Assembly: GCA_029974875.1 (NCBI GenBank)
Contig: JARKQP010000236.1
Location: forward strand, 1 to 13,716
Direction of reading: 5' to 3'
Length of the DNA: 13,716 nucleotides
DNA from: Mobilitalea sp.
GTDB lineage: Bacteria; Bacillota_A; Clostridia; Lachnospirales; Lachnospiraceae
Shown in pieces: positions 1-7,374 of this stretch. Position 1 is the stretch's first letter, and each line of letters opens with the position of its first letter. Below the pieces are notes generated by a model that was given only the letters and a program-made list of their open reading frames with translations, ran no database searches and had not been told where the DNA came from. The position numbers and the translations under genes are program-made.

Positions 1-57
1 CATGTTCCGATAATCGGGATGCACGGCGCAAGTACAGCACCTTTTATGAGAAGTTAA
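1..57 (+). CDS. 3' tail of an unidentified upstream gene (partial)
   Basis: Two plus-strand frames are open from the left edge. Frame 1 runs 18 codons to a TAA at 55-57 and ends ...GASTAPFMRS. Frame 3 runs to a TAA at 72-74 and ends ...YEKLKCNFL. Either could be the true C-terminus of a gene that ends just before the kinase promoter, and I recognise neither. Frame 1 is listed because it ends before the putative promoter. YesM/YesN pairs often sit beside sugar-transport or glycoside-hydrolase genes, but nothing here shows that this is one. Confidence 0.3.
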   Translation, partial: HVPIIGMHGASTAPFMRS

Positions 58-89
58 AATGCAACTTCTTATAACTTATACTAGTTATA
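54..89 (+). promoter_or_regulatory. Putative sigma-A promoter with inverted repeat over the -10, upstream of the kinase operon
   Basis: TTAAAA (54-59), a 17-bp spacer and TATACT (77-82) make a plausible vegetative promoter. A perfect 7-bp inverted repeat, TATAACT (70-76) and AGTTATA (83-89), flanks the -10 box and could be an operator. The heptamer AACTTCT also occurs directly repeated at 63-69 and 92-98. Transcription would begin near 89, which rules out an ATG at 59 as the kinase start and supports the ATG at 134. Confidence 0.5.
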
Positions 90-133
90 GGAACTTCTCC
101 GCTTTGACCGATGAATTTCAGTTGAGGGACAAT

Positions 134-1831
134 ATGAAAAATAATAATTATCGCATATCCTTTAAAAAACGAGTAATCACTATTTTAATGGTCATAATAG
201 CACCTTTCTTGGCTATTACAGCCATATTCAACCTTTATTCTGTCAATTCAATCCTAGATGATAAAACCGCTATCAATAGCCAGGATATTTTAAATCAGAA
301 TGTCCATAACATTGAACAAACCTTATCCTCTCTTGAAAATTTCACAAGACAAATCGCAGTGAATAACGAAAACTTTCAACTGCTTAAGTACGATATCGGC
401 TTATTAAATGCCTATCTTAGTGCTTATTCGGTATTGGAACAATGCAGATATTTACTGTCATCAATCAATCTGGATGTAACTATGTCCGTTGTTTCAAATA
501 AGAACAACCTATACAGACAGGGTGAGAGCGATTTTAAGCTAGGTTATATACATGAGAGCTTAAACGCTCCGTTGCAAACGTTTCTCAAAGATGGCTATAC
601 TCCCCAATCCTGGACTCCAGTTTATCTGGGGGGACAGCCTTATCTGGTATTCGTTTCAGGCAATGATAATGCTTGCATTGTCTGCTCTGTGAATATTAAC
701 AGCATTCTCACGTTCCAGGCTGAAGAGCCAGATGTAGAAATGATAATAGCGGATAATTCTTTTGATGTAATTGTTGGCTCAGAAAATGCCCTCCTCGACC
801 TGCCCCTAAGTGAATTTGACAACAGTAACCATAAATATTATTTAACCAACAGCCAGCCCAAATATATCGTTGTAGAGCATTTTTCAGATTTTTCAAATTT
901 AAGGTATTATCGTCTTACCGTTCTTCAAAATATATATGATAAGCTTGACGTTACCCAATTAACCTTATTATTTCTTTCGATTATTGTTGTGTTACTAATA
1001 CCGTTAATGCTGCTGTTCCTAAGCCGCTCTATTTTCAACCCGTTAGAGCAGATGCTCAAGGTCATGGATAAAATTAGGGGTGGAAAATTAGATACAAAGC
1101 TTGAAATGAATACTTCCATCACGGAATACAAAGAAATTAATGAGCTTTTTAATAGTATGATATCCGAAATAAAGGATCTAAAACTACTCTCCTATGAAAA
1201 AGCACTTGAGACTGAGCGCGAGAAGCTTCGGTATCTGCAATTGCAGATACGCCCACATTTTTATTTGAGCTGCTTGAAAAACTTATATGGATTAGCCCAG
1301 CAAAAAGAGTATAAGAAAATCCAAGAATTTCTTATCCATCTTTCTGATTACTTTAGGAATATGTTCCAAAACCCTTCCACTGAAATTCCTATACAGAAAG
1401 AGCTTGAGCATGTCACTACCTATATAGCCTTACAAAATATTACTGTCCAGCAACAATTATCCGTCAAGATACTTTTAGATGAGGATTGCAATAATTTCAA
1501 CGTCCCCCCGCTTTCTATTTTAACCTTTGTTGAAAACTCCGTGAAGCACGGAATTAAGGATACCAGTGATTTTGAAATAACAATCAGCGTCCGTCTTCTT
1601 GAAACAGAGGATTCAGAGCATCTTAATATAACGGTTATAGATGAAGGGATCGGCTTTTCACCGGATATACTGGATGCCTTGAATAATAATACTATCATTC
1701 CAACAGAAAACGGGAAAATCGGGATATCTAATATAAGGCAAAGGCTCGTATTTTTATACGGATCAGATGTTACAATATATTTTTCAAACGTAAAAGGTGC
1801 CTGTGTAGATATTTTTATTCCAATTAAATAA
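134..1831 (+). CDS. YesM-type sensor histidine kinase (two-component system)
   Basis: Membrane sensor kinase of 565 residues that would autophosphorylate and pass phosphate to the response regulator encoded next. The start at 134 is preferred because GAGGG lies 5 nt upstream; the frame stays open back to 59, but that ATG lies inside the promoter and has no good ribosome binding site. Order of parts: short basic N-terminus; TM1 about 14-36; extracellular sensor region about 38-272 of the Cache kind expected in this family; TM2 about 275-297; HAMP and coiled linker about 299-365; His_kinase domain with phospho-acceptor H375 (QIRPHFYLSCL); then a HATPase with N-box FVENSVKHG (465-473) and G-boxes DEGIGF (503-508) and GKIGISNIRQRL (527-538). 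The H-box departs from the usual NPHFLYN (R for N before PHF, S for the later N), but the histidine is intact. The ligand cannot be told from sequence; carbohydrate sensing is common in the family. The stop is 17 nt before the regulator's start, so the two form one operon. Confidence 0.9.
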   Translation: MKNNNYRISFKKRVITILMVIIAPFLAITAIFNLYSVNSILDDKTAINSQDILNQNVHNIEQTLSSLENFTRQIAVNNENFQLLKYDIGLLNAYLSAYSVLEQCRYLLSSINLDVTMSVVSNKNNLYRQGESDFKLGYIHESLNAPLQTFLKDGYTPQSWTPVYLGGQPYLVFVSGNDNACIVCSVNINSILTFQAEEPDVEMIIADNSFDVIVGSENALLDLPLSEFDNSNHKYYLTNSQPKYIVVEHFSDFSNLRYYRLTVLQNIYDKLDVTQLTLLFLSIIVVLLIPLMLLFLSRSIFNPLEQMLKVMDKIRGGKLDTKLEMNTSITEYKEINELFNSMISEIKDLKLLSYEKALETEREKLRYLQLQIRPHFYLSCLKNLYGLAQQKEYKKIQEFLIHLSDYFRNMFQNPSTEIPIQKELEHVTTYIALQNITVQQQLSVKILLDEDCNNFNVPPLSILTFVENSVKHGIKDTSDFEITISVRLLETEDSEHLNITVIDEGIGFSPDILDALNNNTIIPTENGKIGISNIRQRLVFLYGSDVTIYFSNVKGACVDIFIPIK

Positions 1832-1848
1832 TTCAGAGGAGGCCTTCC

Positions 1849-3423
1849 ATGGTAGTTCTAATTGTTGATGATCAGATAAGCGTTGTAAGCGGCATATATT
1901 TTGGGGTTGATTGGAAAAAAATAGGCGTTACCAGCGTTTTAAAAACCTACAATGCGCAGGAAGCGAAAAAAATACTACAGACACAGATCGTTGATATTGT
2001 ACTTTGCGATATAGAAATGCCGGTAGAAAATGGACTATCCTTGTTACATTGGGTACGGGAAGCGCAATTGCCCTCTGAATTTATTTTCTTAACCTCCCAC
2101 GCGGATTTTCTATATGCAACAGAGGCCATGAAATTAAATAGCTTTGATTATATATTACAGCCTGCAAGATATGAGGACATAGAAAAATCCATCGTACTTG
2201 CTATAAAAAAGATTGAAACGGGCCGCGAAGCGAATAAATTATTGCATTACGGAAAGCTCCTATATGAAGAAAAGCAGAAGGTTCTACAGGTTATGCTCCG
2301 GGAGAAATTAAGTGAACCGGAATTTAATGCTGATTCACTGCAGCAGTATTTTAAGAGCTTTGATATTAATATCACTGCGAAAAGTCAGATCAGGCTGGCG
2401 ATGATTCATTTGCTGGATACGGGAATACCAAATGATTGGGATGAGAATTTATTACTGTTTGGCATAAACAACGTTTTAGCAGAAATTTTTGAACCATACG
2501 GACAAAGCATTCTGTGCTTTCCTTGGTCAGAAACCAAAATTATTGCGCTAATTTATCCATGCGGAGCCATTTGTTCTGATGATCAAACGATTAACCGCAT
2601 ATTAAATTATTTAAAGGATATCCTAATGCAATATTTTGAACTGAATATTGCATGCTATTTCAGCGAATTGTTACAGCTAAACAGCCTATCAAAGCAGCTG
2701 AAGAGCTTGAATAAATATGCTGAGAATAATGTTGCACAGCGCAGCCATGTCTCGTTGCTTAAGGGCATTGAAACAAAGGAGTTTTCAGGGGAATTGCAAA
2801 ATGAGCTATTTGAAAATATGGACTATATTTCAACCAAGGAGTCCATTAACTCCTTTAGAAACAAGCTGAAAAATGCTTCCGACCGGTTGGACGCAAATTC
2901 TTTAAAGCAATTTTACAATAGTTTTGTCCATATTATTTCAAATATAGCCCATTCTAATAGCCTGACATTAAACACTATTTTTGACACTCCCGAATTAATT
3001 GAATTCTATTTGAATGCCTATAGCTCTGTTTCCCAGATGAACAGGCTGATCGACTTTGTCGATACTTTTTTTGAAAACCATAATAGGGCAATGTACGAGA
3101 GCAAAACTCAAATCGAAAATATAAAAAATTATATTAGGAAAAATATAACCGAAGATATCCGTAGAAGCGATATCGCAGAGGCGGTGTATTTAAGTCCGAA
3201 TTATATCTCCCGTCTTTTTAAAAATGAGATGAATATTTCACTTAAAGATTTTATTGTCGAAGAGAAAATGAAGGTTGCACGCTCGCTGATTGCAAGTACT
3301 AATCTGCCAATAAGTGTGGTTGCCTCCAAAGTCGGATACAGTAACTTTTCTCATTTTTCACAGACTTATAAAAATCTTTTTGGCTATTCTCCTACGGCTG
3401 AAAGAAATAAACCTTCTATGTAA
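1849..3423 (+). CDS. YesN-type response regulator, REC plus AraC-type DNA-binding domain
   Basis: Cytoplasmic transcription factor of 524 residues, partner of the upstream kinase. AGAGGAGG at 1835-1842 gives a strong ribosome binding site 6 nt before ATG 1849. The receiver domain covers about 1-120, with acidic pair D7/D8, phospho-acceptor D54 (LCDIEMP) and T82 (FLTSH). The lysine normally found in the KP motif of receivers is glutamine here (YILQPARYED, Q104). A mostly helical middle region of about 125-410 has no catalytic signature. The C-terminal hundred residues are a double helix-turn-helix AraC domain: IRRSDIAEAVYLSPNYISRL is the first HTH, and ISVVASKVGYSNFSHFSQTY the second, followed by the family's FGYSPT ending. 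A hairpin follows the stop. The target genes are probably outside the window, to the left, or the operon itself. Confidence 0.92.
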   Translation: MVVLIVDDQISVVSGIYFGVDWKKIGVTSVLKTYNAQEAKKILQTQIVDIVLCDIEMPVENGLSLLHWVREAQLPSEFIFLTSHADFLYATEAMKLNSFDYILQPARYEDIEKSIVLAIKKIETGREANKLLHYGKLLYEEKQKVLQVMLREKLSEPEFNADSLQQYFKSFDINITAKSQIRLAMIHLLDTGIPNDWDENLLLFGINNVLAEIFEPYGQSILCFPWSETKIIALIYPCGAICSDDQTINRILNYLKDILMQYFELNIACYFSELLQLNSLSKQLKSLNKYAENNVAQRSHVSLLKGIETKEFSGELQNELFENMDYISTKESINSFRNKLKNASDRLDANSLKQFYNSFVHIISNIAHSNSLTLNTIFDTPELIEFYLNAYSSVSQMNRLIDFVDTFFENHNRAMYESKTQIENIKNYIRKNITEDIRRSDIAEAVYLSPNYISRLFKNEMNISLKDFIVEEKMKVARSLIASTNLPISVVASKVGYSNFSHFSQTYKNLFGYSPTAERNKPSM

Positions 3424-3439
3424 ATAACCGCACTATTCG

Positions 3440-3475
3440 TAAGCGATGAAAAACCGGCGGGTTATTCATCGCTTA
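3440..3475. terminator. Hairpin terminator, probably bidirectional
   Basis: An 11-bp stem, TAAGCGATGAA (3440-3450) with TTCATCGCTTA (3465-3475), encloses a second small stem, AACC/GGTT. It lies 16 nt after the regulator stop and overlaps the stop codon of the converging ATPase gene. The flanking T and A tracts are short and broken, so termination may be modest, but the position between convergent genes fits a shared terminator. Confidence 0.7.
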
Positions 3476-4768
3476 TTTATCAACATATTCAACTGCCCAT
3501 AACGGTAGATTTATAAGCCATTCCTCCTGCCTATATTCCGCCATGGAAGCTCTAATCACCGTCTTGGGAGTAAATTTTTCGTAATATATTTTCAGGCTCT
3601 TTGCTTTTAGATTAGTTTCAGCCTTTACTTCAATCGGAACAACAGCCTTACTTGTGTCTATTACAAAATCAATTTCTGCTCCTCCACGGTCATTTGTCCA
3701 ATAGTAGGTTTCAATTCCTTGTAAGGTCTTTAATTGCTGTAAGACAAATTGCTCCGTCAATGCCCCTTTAAATTCCTTAAACAACTCATTACCATTTAGA
3801 AGAACACCTTGATTTAGCCGAACCATACAGGAAAGCAATCCAATATCCAAAGTGAATAATTTGAACGCCTTTAAATCTTCATAGGCTTTCAGGGGTAAGT
3901 TTGGTGCCAAAACCCGATGTACTTTATGAACCAGTCCACAATCTGTCAGCCACAGCATAGCCATTTCATAGTCCTTTGCCCTTGCCCCCTCTTTAATAAG
4001 TCCGTAGACAAACTTCTTATTTTCTTTCGTAAGCTGGGAAGGAATACTATTCCAGAGCATACGAATACGGGGTACGACGTCACCCGGAGCATGCTTTGAA
4101 AAATCCTGCTCATATGCATCCAGAATCCGTTGCTGTATCTCACGGGCTTCATTAAAGTCCCGGTTCTCACAGAAGCTAGCTGCGACTTCCGGCATACCGC
4201 CCACGAAATAATAATATTTTAACAGATCCACATACTCTTGCTTAAATGTATTAGCAAATTCAAACTCACCCTGATCCAACAGATCTACAAACTGTTCTTT
4301 TCCCATCGCCCTCACGAACTCCGAAAACGATAATGGATACAGGTCAAGAAATTCCACTTTACCCACTGGGAATGATGTCCCCGGATGCAGTGCAACACCA
4401 AGCAATGAACCCGCACAAACAATTTGATATTCAGGCGCATTCTCATTAAAATACTTCAGCGATGTTAGTGCTTTGGGTACTTCCTGTACCTCGTCAAAAA
4501 TGAGTAATGTGTCCTCCGGACTGATTTTATGACCCACGTAAAGCTCCAGTCCCATGATAATCCGCTGGATATCCATATTCGTTTCAAACAAATCTTTCAT
4601 CTGCTTATTATTGTCAAAGCTGACATAGACAGTCTGCTGATAGGCGGCCTCGCCAAAGCTCTTCATAAGCCAGGTCTTTCCAACCTGACGCGCCCCTCTT
4701 ATAATAAGGGGTTTCTTATTTTTCTTCTGTTTCCATTTATAAAGCTGTTCCATTGCAGTACGATACAA
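3473..4768 (-). CDS. AAA-family ATPase with C-terminal DUF4143 (PD-(D/E)XK-like) domain
   Basis: P-loop ATPase of about 431 residues, of the widespread 'ATP-binding protein' family combining an AAA_14-type ATPase with DUF4143. From the TTG start: Walker A GARQVGKT (25-32), Walker B LLIFDEVQ (88-95), arginine-rich middle region, and a C-terminal nuclease-like fold with E about 339, D367 (GGAEIDFVI), E380 and K382 (IEVKAE). That spacing matches a PD-(D/E)XK core, although activity is not established for most members. The frame opens at GTG 4777, but GAGG (4777-4780) abuts that codon; TTG 4768 is 8 nt from GAGG and gives the usual family start (M)YRTAMEQL. ATG 4753 is a third choice. It is a single gene with its own promoter. 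These proteins are common in Clostridia and Bacteroidetes in variable copy number; the biological role is not settled and I do not assign one. Confidence 0.85.
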   Translation of the reverse strand: MYRTAMEQLYKWKQKKNKKPLIIRGARQVGKTWLMKSFGEAAYQQTVYVSFDNNKQMKDLFETNMDIQRIIMGLELYVGHKISPEDTLLIFDEVQEVPKALTSLKYFNENAPEYQIVCAGSLLGVALHPGTSFPVGKVEFLDLYPLSFSEFVRAMGKEQFVDLLDQGEFEFANTFKQEYVDLLKYYYFVGGMPEVAASFCENRDFNEAREIQQRILDAYEQDFSKHAPGDVVPRIRMLWNSIPSQLTKENKKFVYGLIKEGARAKDYEMAMLWLTDCGLVHKVHRVLAPNLPLKAYEDLKAFKLFTLDIGLLSCMVRLNQGVLLNGNELFKEFKGALTEQFVLQQLKTLQGIETYYWTNDRGGAEIDFVIDTSKAVVPIEVKAETNLKAKSLKIYYEKFTPKTVIRASMAEYRQEEWLINLPLWAVEYVDK

Positions 4769-4788
4769 TATTATCACCTCACAAGAGT

Positions 4789-4817
4789 ATTCTACGCTTT
4801 ATTAACACAAATTGCAA
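4789..4817 (-). promoter_or_regulatory. Sigma-A promoter of the ATPase gene
   Basis: Read on the minus strand: TTGCAA (4812-4817), exactly 17 bp, then TAGAAT (4789-4794). Transcription would start near 4782, leaving a leader of only about 14 nt before the TTG start and about 5 nt before GTG 4777. That is another reason to prefer the downstream start. Confidence 0.6.
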
Positions 4818-4902
4818 TGAATATCTGTAGTTTAAACACATTTTTTACGACGAATATTGCATTTTACAGCCATGCTACGATTAATCATATATTTGGTCAT
4901 AA

Positions 4903-4926
4903 AACTTAATTATTTAGAATAGGGGC
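4903..4926 (-). terminator. Possible weak terminator after the ABC-F gene
   Basis: Just past the ABC-F stop, the minus strand can fold AATAG/CTATT around a 7-nt loop, followed by an AT-rich stretch. Five base pairs is weak and there is no clean T run, so this is tentative. Confidence 0.25.
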
Positions 4927-4929
4927 TTT

Positions 4930-6669
4930 CTATTTCCCAAGCCTTTGCAGCAGAACCGCCTTCGTAGCAATTTTCTCTTGAAACACCCTATCATGCTCCA
5001 CAAAGATCATGGTTGGCTGATACCGTAGTATTAACTCCTCAAGCTGTACCCTTGAGATAACATCAATATAATTCAGCGGCTCATCCCATAGAAATATATG
5101 TGCTGGCTCCGCCAGGCTTTTTGCAAGCAGTACCTTCTTCTTTTGGCCTGCGCTAAACTCCCGGATATCCTTATCGAACTGGCTGCGTCCAAAGTCCAGC
5201 TGGCGGAGTACCGTTTTAAATATAGTCTCCTCCAATCCGTATTGATCAGCAAAATCGGACAGATCACCCGACAAATGAGAGGTGTCCTGGGAGATATAGG
5301 AGATCTTTAAGCCCGGTGCCACACGGATATCTCCTGTATAAGCTACATTTTCCCCTAATATCAAACGGAATAAGGACGTTTTTCCAGAGCCATTTTTCCC
5401 CCGGACGGCAATTCGATCCCCCTCCTGTAAGGTAAAGTTGATATGGTCAGCTACTTTCCTCCCATCATAGAACAAACTTATCTCTTCTGCATCAATCAGC
5501 CGTTTTTTTGGAAAGGGGAGGAGGTTCATTTTAAGTTCATCTGCCTGCTCTACATTTTTCAGAAGTCCCTTTTTTTCTTCCATTGCATCCAGCTTCCGAC
5601 CCTCAATGGATTTTGCCCTCTTCATCATTTTTGCAGCCTTATGCCCGACAAAGCCACGGTCGTACAGATGCATTCCTATTTTTGATGCTTCCACCTGGTC
5701 CGACCAGCCCATAGCCCGTTTGGCCGCTTCCCCAAGCACGGCAATTTCCTTCTTCAATTGCTGGTTTTTCTCTAATTCACACCTATCCCGCAGCTCCTTA
5801 TTCTGCTGCCAGGTGGTATAATTCCCCTTCATAACCTCAATATCAGCACGGTTAATTGATAGCACATGGTCAATACAGGCATCCAGGAATGCCCTGTCAT
5901 GGGATACCAGGATAAACCCCTGCTTTGTCTGAAGGTATTTCGCCAAAGTTTCTCTTCCTTCCAGATCAAGATGATTCGTCGGCTCATCAATTAGGAGGAA
6001 CCGGTTCTTTTTCAGGAAGAGGGCAGCAAGCATCACCTTGGTACGCTCCCCAAAGCTAAGGGTGCGGAAGGGTCTGTCCAGCACTGACGGGTCTACCTGC
6101 AGCTTGCCAAGCTCTTTCTCAATCAGCTCCCCAATCATATAACCATCATGAGTCTGATACAGGTCGAGCAGCCTGCCGTAGCGTTCCAGCACCTCCTCCT
6201 CTGACTCCGGGGATTCCGGCTGGGAAGCCTCTTCTTGGGTATCCCTTGCTTGAAATTCCCCCGCTTGAAGTCCCCCTGCTTGAAGTTCCCCTGCTCGAAG
6301 TTCCCCTGCTTGAATGCCCTCTATCCGGGCATCCTCTGTCTGAAGGTTTTCCATCCGGGCAAGACATTGCTGCATCTGTTCCTCCCATTCAGTAAAGGGT
6401 GCTATCTTGTTCTTAATAAGTTGTAACGTATTCTCTTCTTCATCCCTTATTTCAAAGGGAAAATAATCAAATTGAACGGAGCTTGTAATACTCCCCTTGT
6501 ATTCATATTTTCCTAATAATAAATTTAAAAATGTCGTTTTTCCTTTACCGTTCCTTCCGATAAAGCCCAGTCTCCAATCTGTATCAATGATAAAATTAAC
6601 ATGCTCAAAAATATTATCATAGGCTGTATCATAGCTAAAGGTTAAATCATTTATCATAATCTGCGACAT
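4930..6669 (-). CDS. Lsa-like ABC-F ATPase, probable antibiotic-resistance ribosome-protection protein
   Basis: Soluble twin-ATPase protein of 579 residues with no membrane segments. Family knowledge: ABC-F proteins of the Lsa/Vga/VmlR kind bind the ribosomal E site and dislodge lincosamides, pleuromutilins and streptogramin A. Seen here: NBD1 with Walker A GRNGKGKT (38-45), signature LSFGE (204-208), Walker B LLIDEP (225-230) and H-loop SHD (256-258); a basic linker, about 285-385; NBD2 with Walker A GKNGSGKT (424-431), signature FSAGQ (505-509), Walker B FLWDEP (526-531) and H-loop EHD (558-560). WDEPLNYID and the short C-terminus resemble Lsa. The length exceeds the ~500 residues usual for Lsa because of an acidic insert (about 105-165) in NBD1 containing a tandem AGELQ-type repeat. 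The ribosome binding site GGGAGGT is about 8 nt upstream of the ATG. A long structured leader precedes the gene. The specific drug spectrum cannot be read from sequence. Confidence 0.88.
   Translation of the reverse strand: MSQIMINDLTFSYDTAYDNIFEHVNFIIDTDWRLGFIGRNGKGKTTFLNLLLGKYEYKGSITSSVQFDYFPFEIRDEEENTLQLIKNKIAPFTEWEEQMQQCLARMENLQTEDARIEGIQAGELRAGELQAGGLQAGEFQARDTQEEASQPESPESEEEVLERYGRLLDLYQTHDGYMIGELIEKELGKLQVDPSVLDRPFRTLSFGERTKVMLAALFLKKNRFLLIDEPTNHLDLEGRETLAKYLQTKQGFILVSHDRAFLDACIDHVLSINRADIEVMKGNYTTWQQNKELRDRCELEKNQQLKKEIAVLGEAAKRAMGWSDQVEASKIGMHLYDRGFVGHKAAKMMKRAKSIEGRKLDAMEEKKGLLKNVEQADELKMNLLPFPKKRLIDAEEISLFYDGRKVADHINFTLQEGDRIAVRGKNGSGKTSLFRLILGENVAYTGDIRVAPGLKISYISQDTSHLSGDLSDFADQYGLEETIFKTVLRQLDFGRSQFDKDIREFSAGQKKKVLLAKSLAEPAHIFLWDEPLNYIDVISRVQLEELILRYQPTMIFVEHDRVFQEKIATKAVLLQRLGK
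6249..6318 (-). repeat. 15-bp coding minisatellite inside the ABC-F gene
   Basis: On the plus strand, four full 15-bp units (6249-6263, 6264-6278, 6279-6293, 6294-6308) follow the pattern CTTGAAGTTCCCCTG with one to three changes each, and a partial fifth unit runs to about 6318. In frame they encode pentads AGELR, AGELQ, AGGLQ and AGEFQ (residues 121-140). Since 15 is a multiple of three, copy-number change would keep the frame. Confidence 0.85.
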
Positions 6670-6686
6670 AATAAGTACCTCCCGTC

Positions 6687-6916
6687 TTAATCCATTTCTT
6701 AAAGCTTAATATTTCTTAAAAGCTAACATTTTTTTGAGAGTTATCATTTCTCAAGAGTTATCATTTTCTGAAAGCTGACTTTTTTGAGAGTTATCATTTC
6801 TCAATAGTTATCATTTTCTAAAAGCTGACATTTTTTTGAGAGCTATCATTTCTTAAAAATCATCATTTCCTGAAATTTAACACTTCTTGAAAATTAACAC
6901 TTCTTGAAAATTAACA
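6687..6916. repeat. Tandem array of ~17-bp units between terminator and ABC-F start
   Basis: About 13 imperfect units of 17 bp fill the DNA between the leader terminator and the ABC-F ribosome binding site. On the minus strand the core unit is close to CTCTTGAGAAATGATAA. There is a higher-order period of 51 bp (3 x 17): 6729-6779 and 6780-6830 differ by about two substitutions and one T, and a third, more diverged copy follows. The outer units near 6876-6916 (TTAACACTTCTTGAAAA type) form a second subtype. No protein is encoded. Confidence 0.8.
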
Positions 6917-6948
6917 TAAAAAAGCCACAAGAAGCTATCCTCTTGTGA
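6917..6948 (-). terminator. Intrinsic terminator in the ABC-F leader (candidate attenuator)
   Basis: On the minus strand, CACAAGA (6947-6941), an 8-nt loop and TCTTGTG (6932-6926) are followed by GGC and six T residues (6923-6918). This is a textbook intrinsic terminator oriented with the ABC-F gene, 257 nt before its ATG and over 400 nt after the Fic stop. The position suggests a conditional terminator in the leader, not the end of the Fic transcript, though the latter is possible. Confidence 0.7.
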
Positions 6949-7126
6949 CCCTAATGTCCTTAACAGATTTTTCCCAAAGCTTAATTACCGGACACCAAGC
7001 CGCCAAAGCTATAATAGCCAAAGCCTGATTACCAGAAGCCAAACCTTCAGGAATGCCACTGCCCCATAGCCATAATAAAATAATAGCTGATACAGCAGCG
7101 CTTATGATAAATAATACCGATAAGAA
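6935..7126 (-). pseudogene. Degenerate small two-helix membrane ORF in the ABC-F leader
   Basis: Sixty-three codons are open on the minus strand, ending in TAG at 6937-6935, inside the loop of the terminator. The translation has two hydrophobic stretches (SAAVSAIILLWLWG and ALAIIALAAWCPVI) and a basic tail ending KDIRVTRG, so it looks like a small membrane protein. No ATG, GTG or TTG lies upstream of the first helix in this frame. A different frame just upstream, from a TTG at 7160, reads (M)FCYGKKLSFLILIGII, so a frameshift may have split one gene. I do not recognise the family. It may be a decayed gene or a chance open frame in a leader. Confidence 0.3.
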
Positions 7127-7160
7127 TTAGGAATGATAACTTCTTGCCGTAACAAAACAA

Positions 7161-7174
7161 GACTATCTATAGTC
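7161..7174. repeat. Short perfect inverted repeat in the leader
   Basis: GACTAT-CT-ATAGTC, 6-bp arms with a 2-bp centre, lies between the short leader ORFs and the degenerate ORF. On the minus strand it is followed by TTGTTTTGTT. It could be an operator or a weak pause hairpin. Confidence 0.35.
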
Positions 7175-7202
7175 CCATAATGTTACTTATTCATTTCACT
7201 GA

Positions 7203-7223
7203 TTAGCAAGTAGTAATAATCAT
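7203..7223 (-). CDS. Candidate leader peptide (uORF) of the ABC-F gene
   Basis: Minus-strand ATG at 7223 with GAGGT (7235-7231) 7 nt upstream encodes the hexapeptide MIITTC followed by TAA. Two still shorter ATG frames follow: MNK-stop from 7194 and MGL-stop from 7178. Leader peptides that sense drug-stalled ribosomes are established for several ABC-F and erm genes; a role here is inferred from placement, ribosome binding site and the downstream terminator. Confidence 0.35.
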   Translation of the reverse strand: MIITTC

Positions 7224-7257
7224 TCCTTCAACCTCGTTTCTTAATACTTATGGAGCT

Positions 7258-7286
7258 ATATTAACATGTTCCTGATAATATTACAA
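7258..7286 (-). promoter_or_regulatory. Putative promoter of the ABC-F leader transcript
   Basis: On the minus strand, TTGTAA (7286-7281), a 17-bp spacer and TAATAT (7263-7258). Each box matches the sigma-A consensus at four of six positions, with ideal spacing. It would start transcription near 7251, just ahead of the first uORF, giving a leader of about 580 nt. Confidence 0.4.
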
Positions 7287-7374
7287 CCCTTGATTCCAAA
7301 CCGGATAGGCTAACTACCAGCTGATTAGCCCACCTCACACAACGCACGTAGGAGGGCAAACCTAAAAACGGGTG

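Noticed and set aside
59..133. N-terminal extension of the histidine kinase from ATG 59
   Set aside because: It spans the putative promoter and lacks a good ribosome binding site; ATG 134 has GAGGG at proper distance and starts just before TM1.
4529..4909. 126-codon plus-strand open frame across the ATPase 5' end
   Set aside because: Mostly antisense to the Walker-motif-containing ATPase gene and its promoter; no ribosome binding site or domain.
6146..6388. Open frame encoding SSRGT repeats
   Set aside because: It is the 15-bp minisatellite of the ABC-F gene read in another frame.
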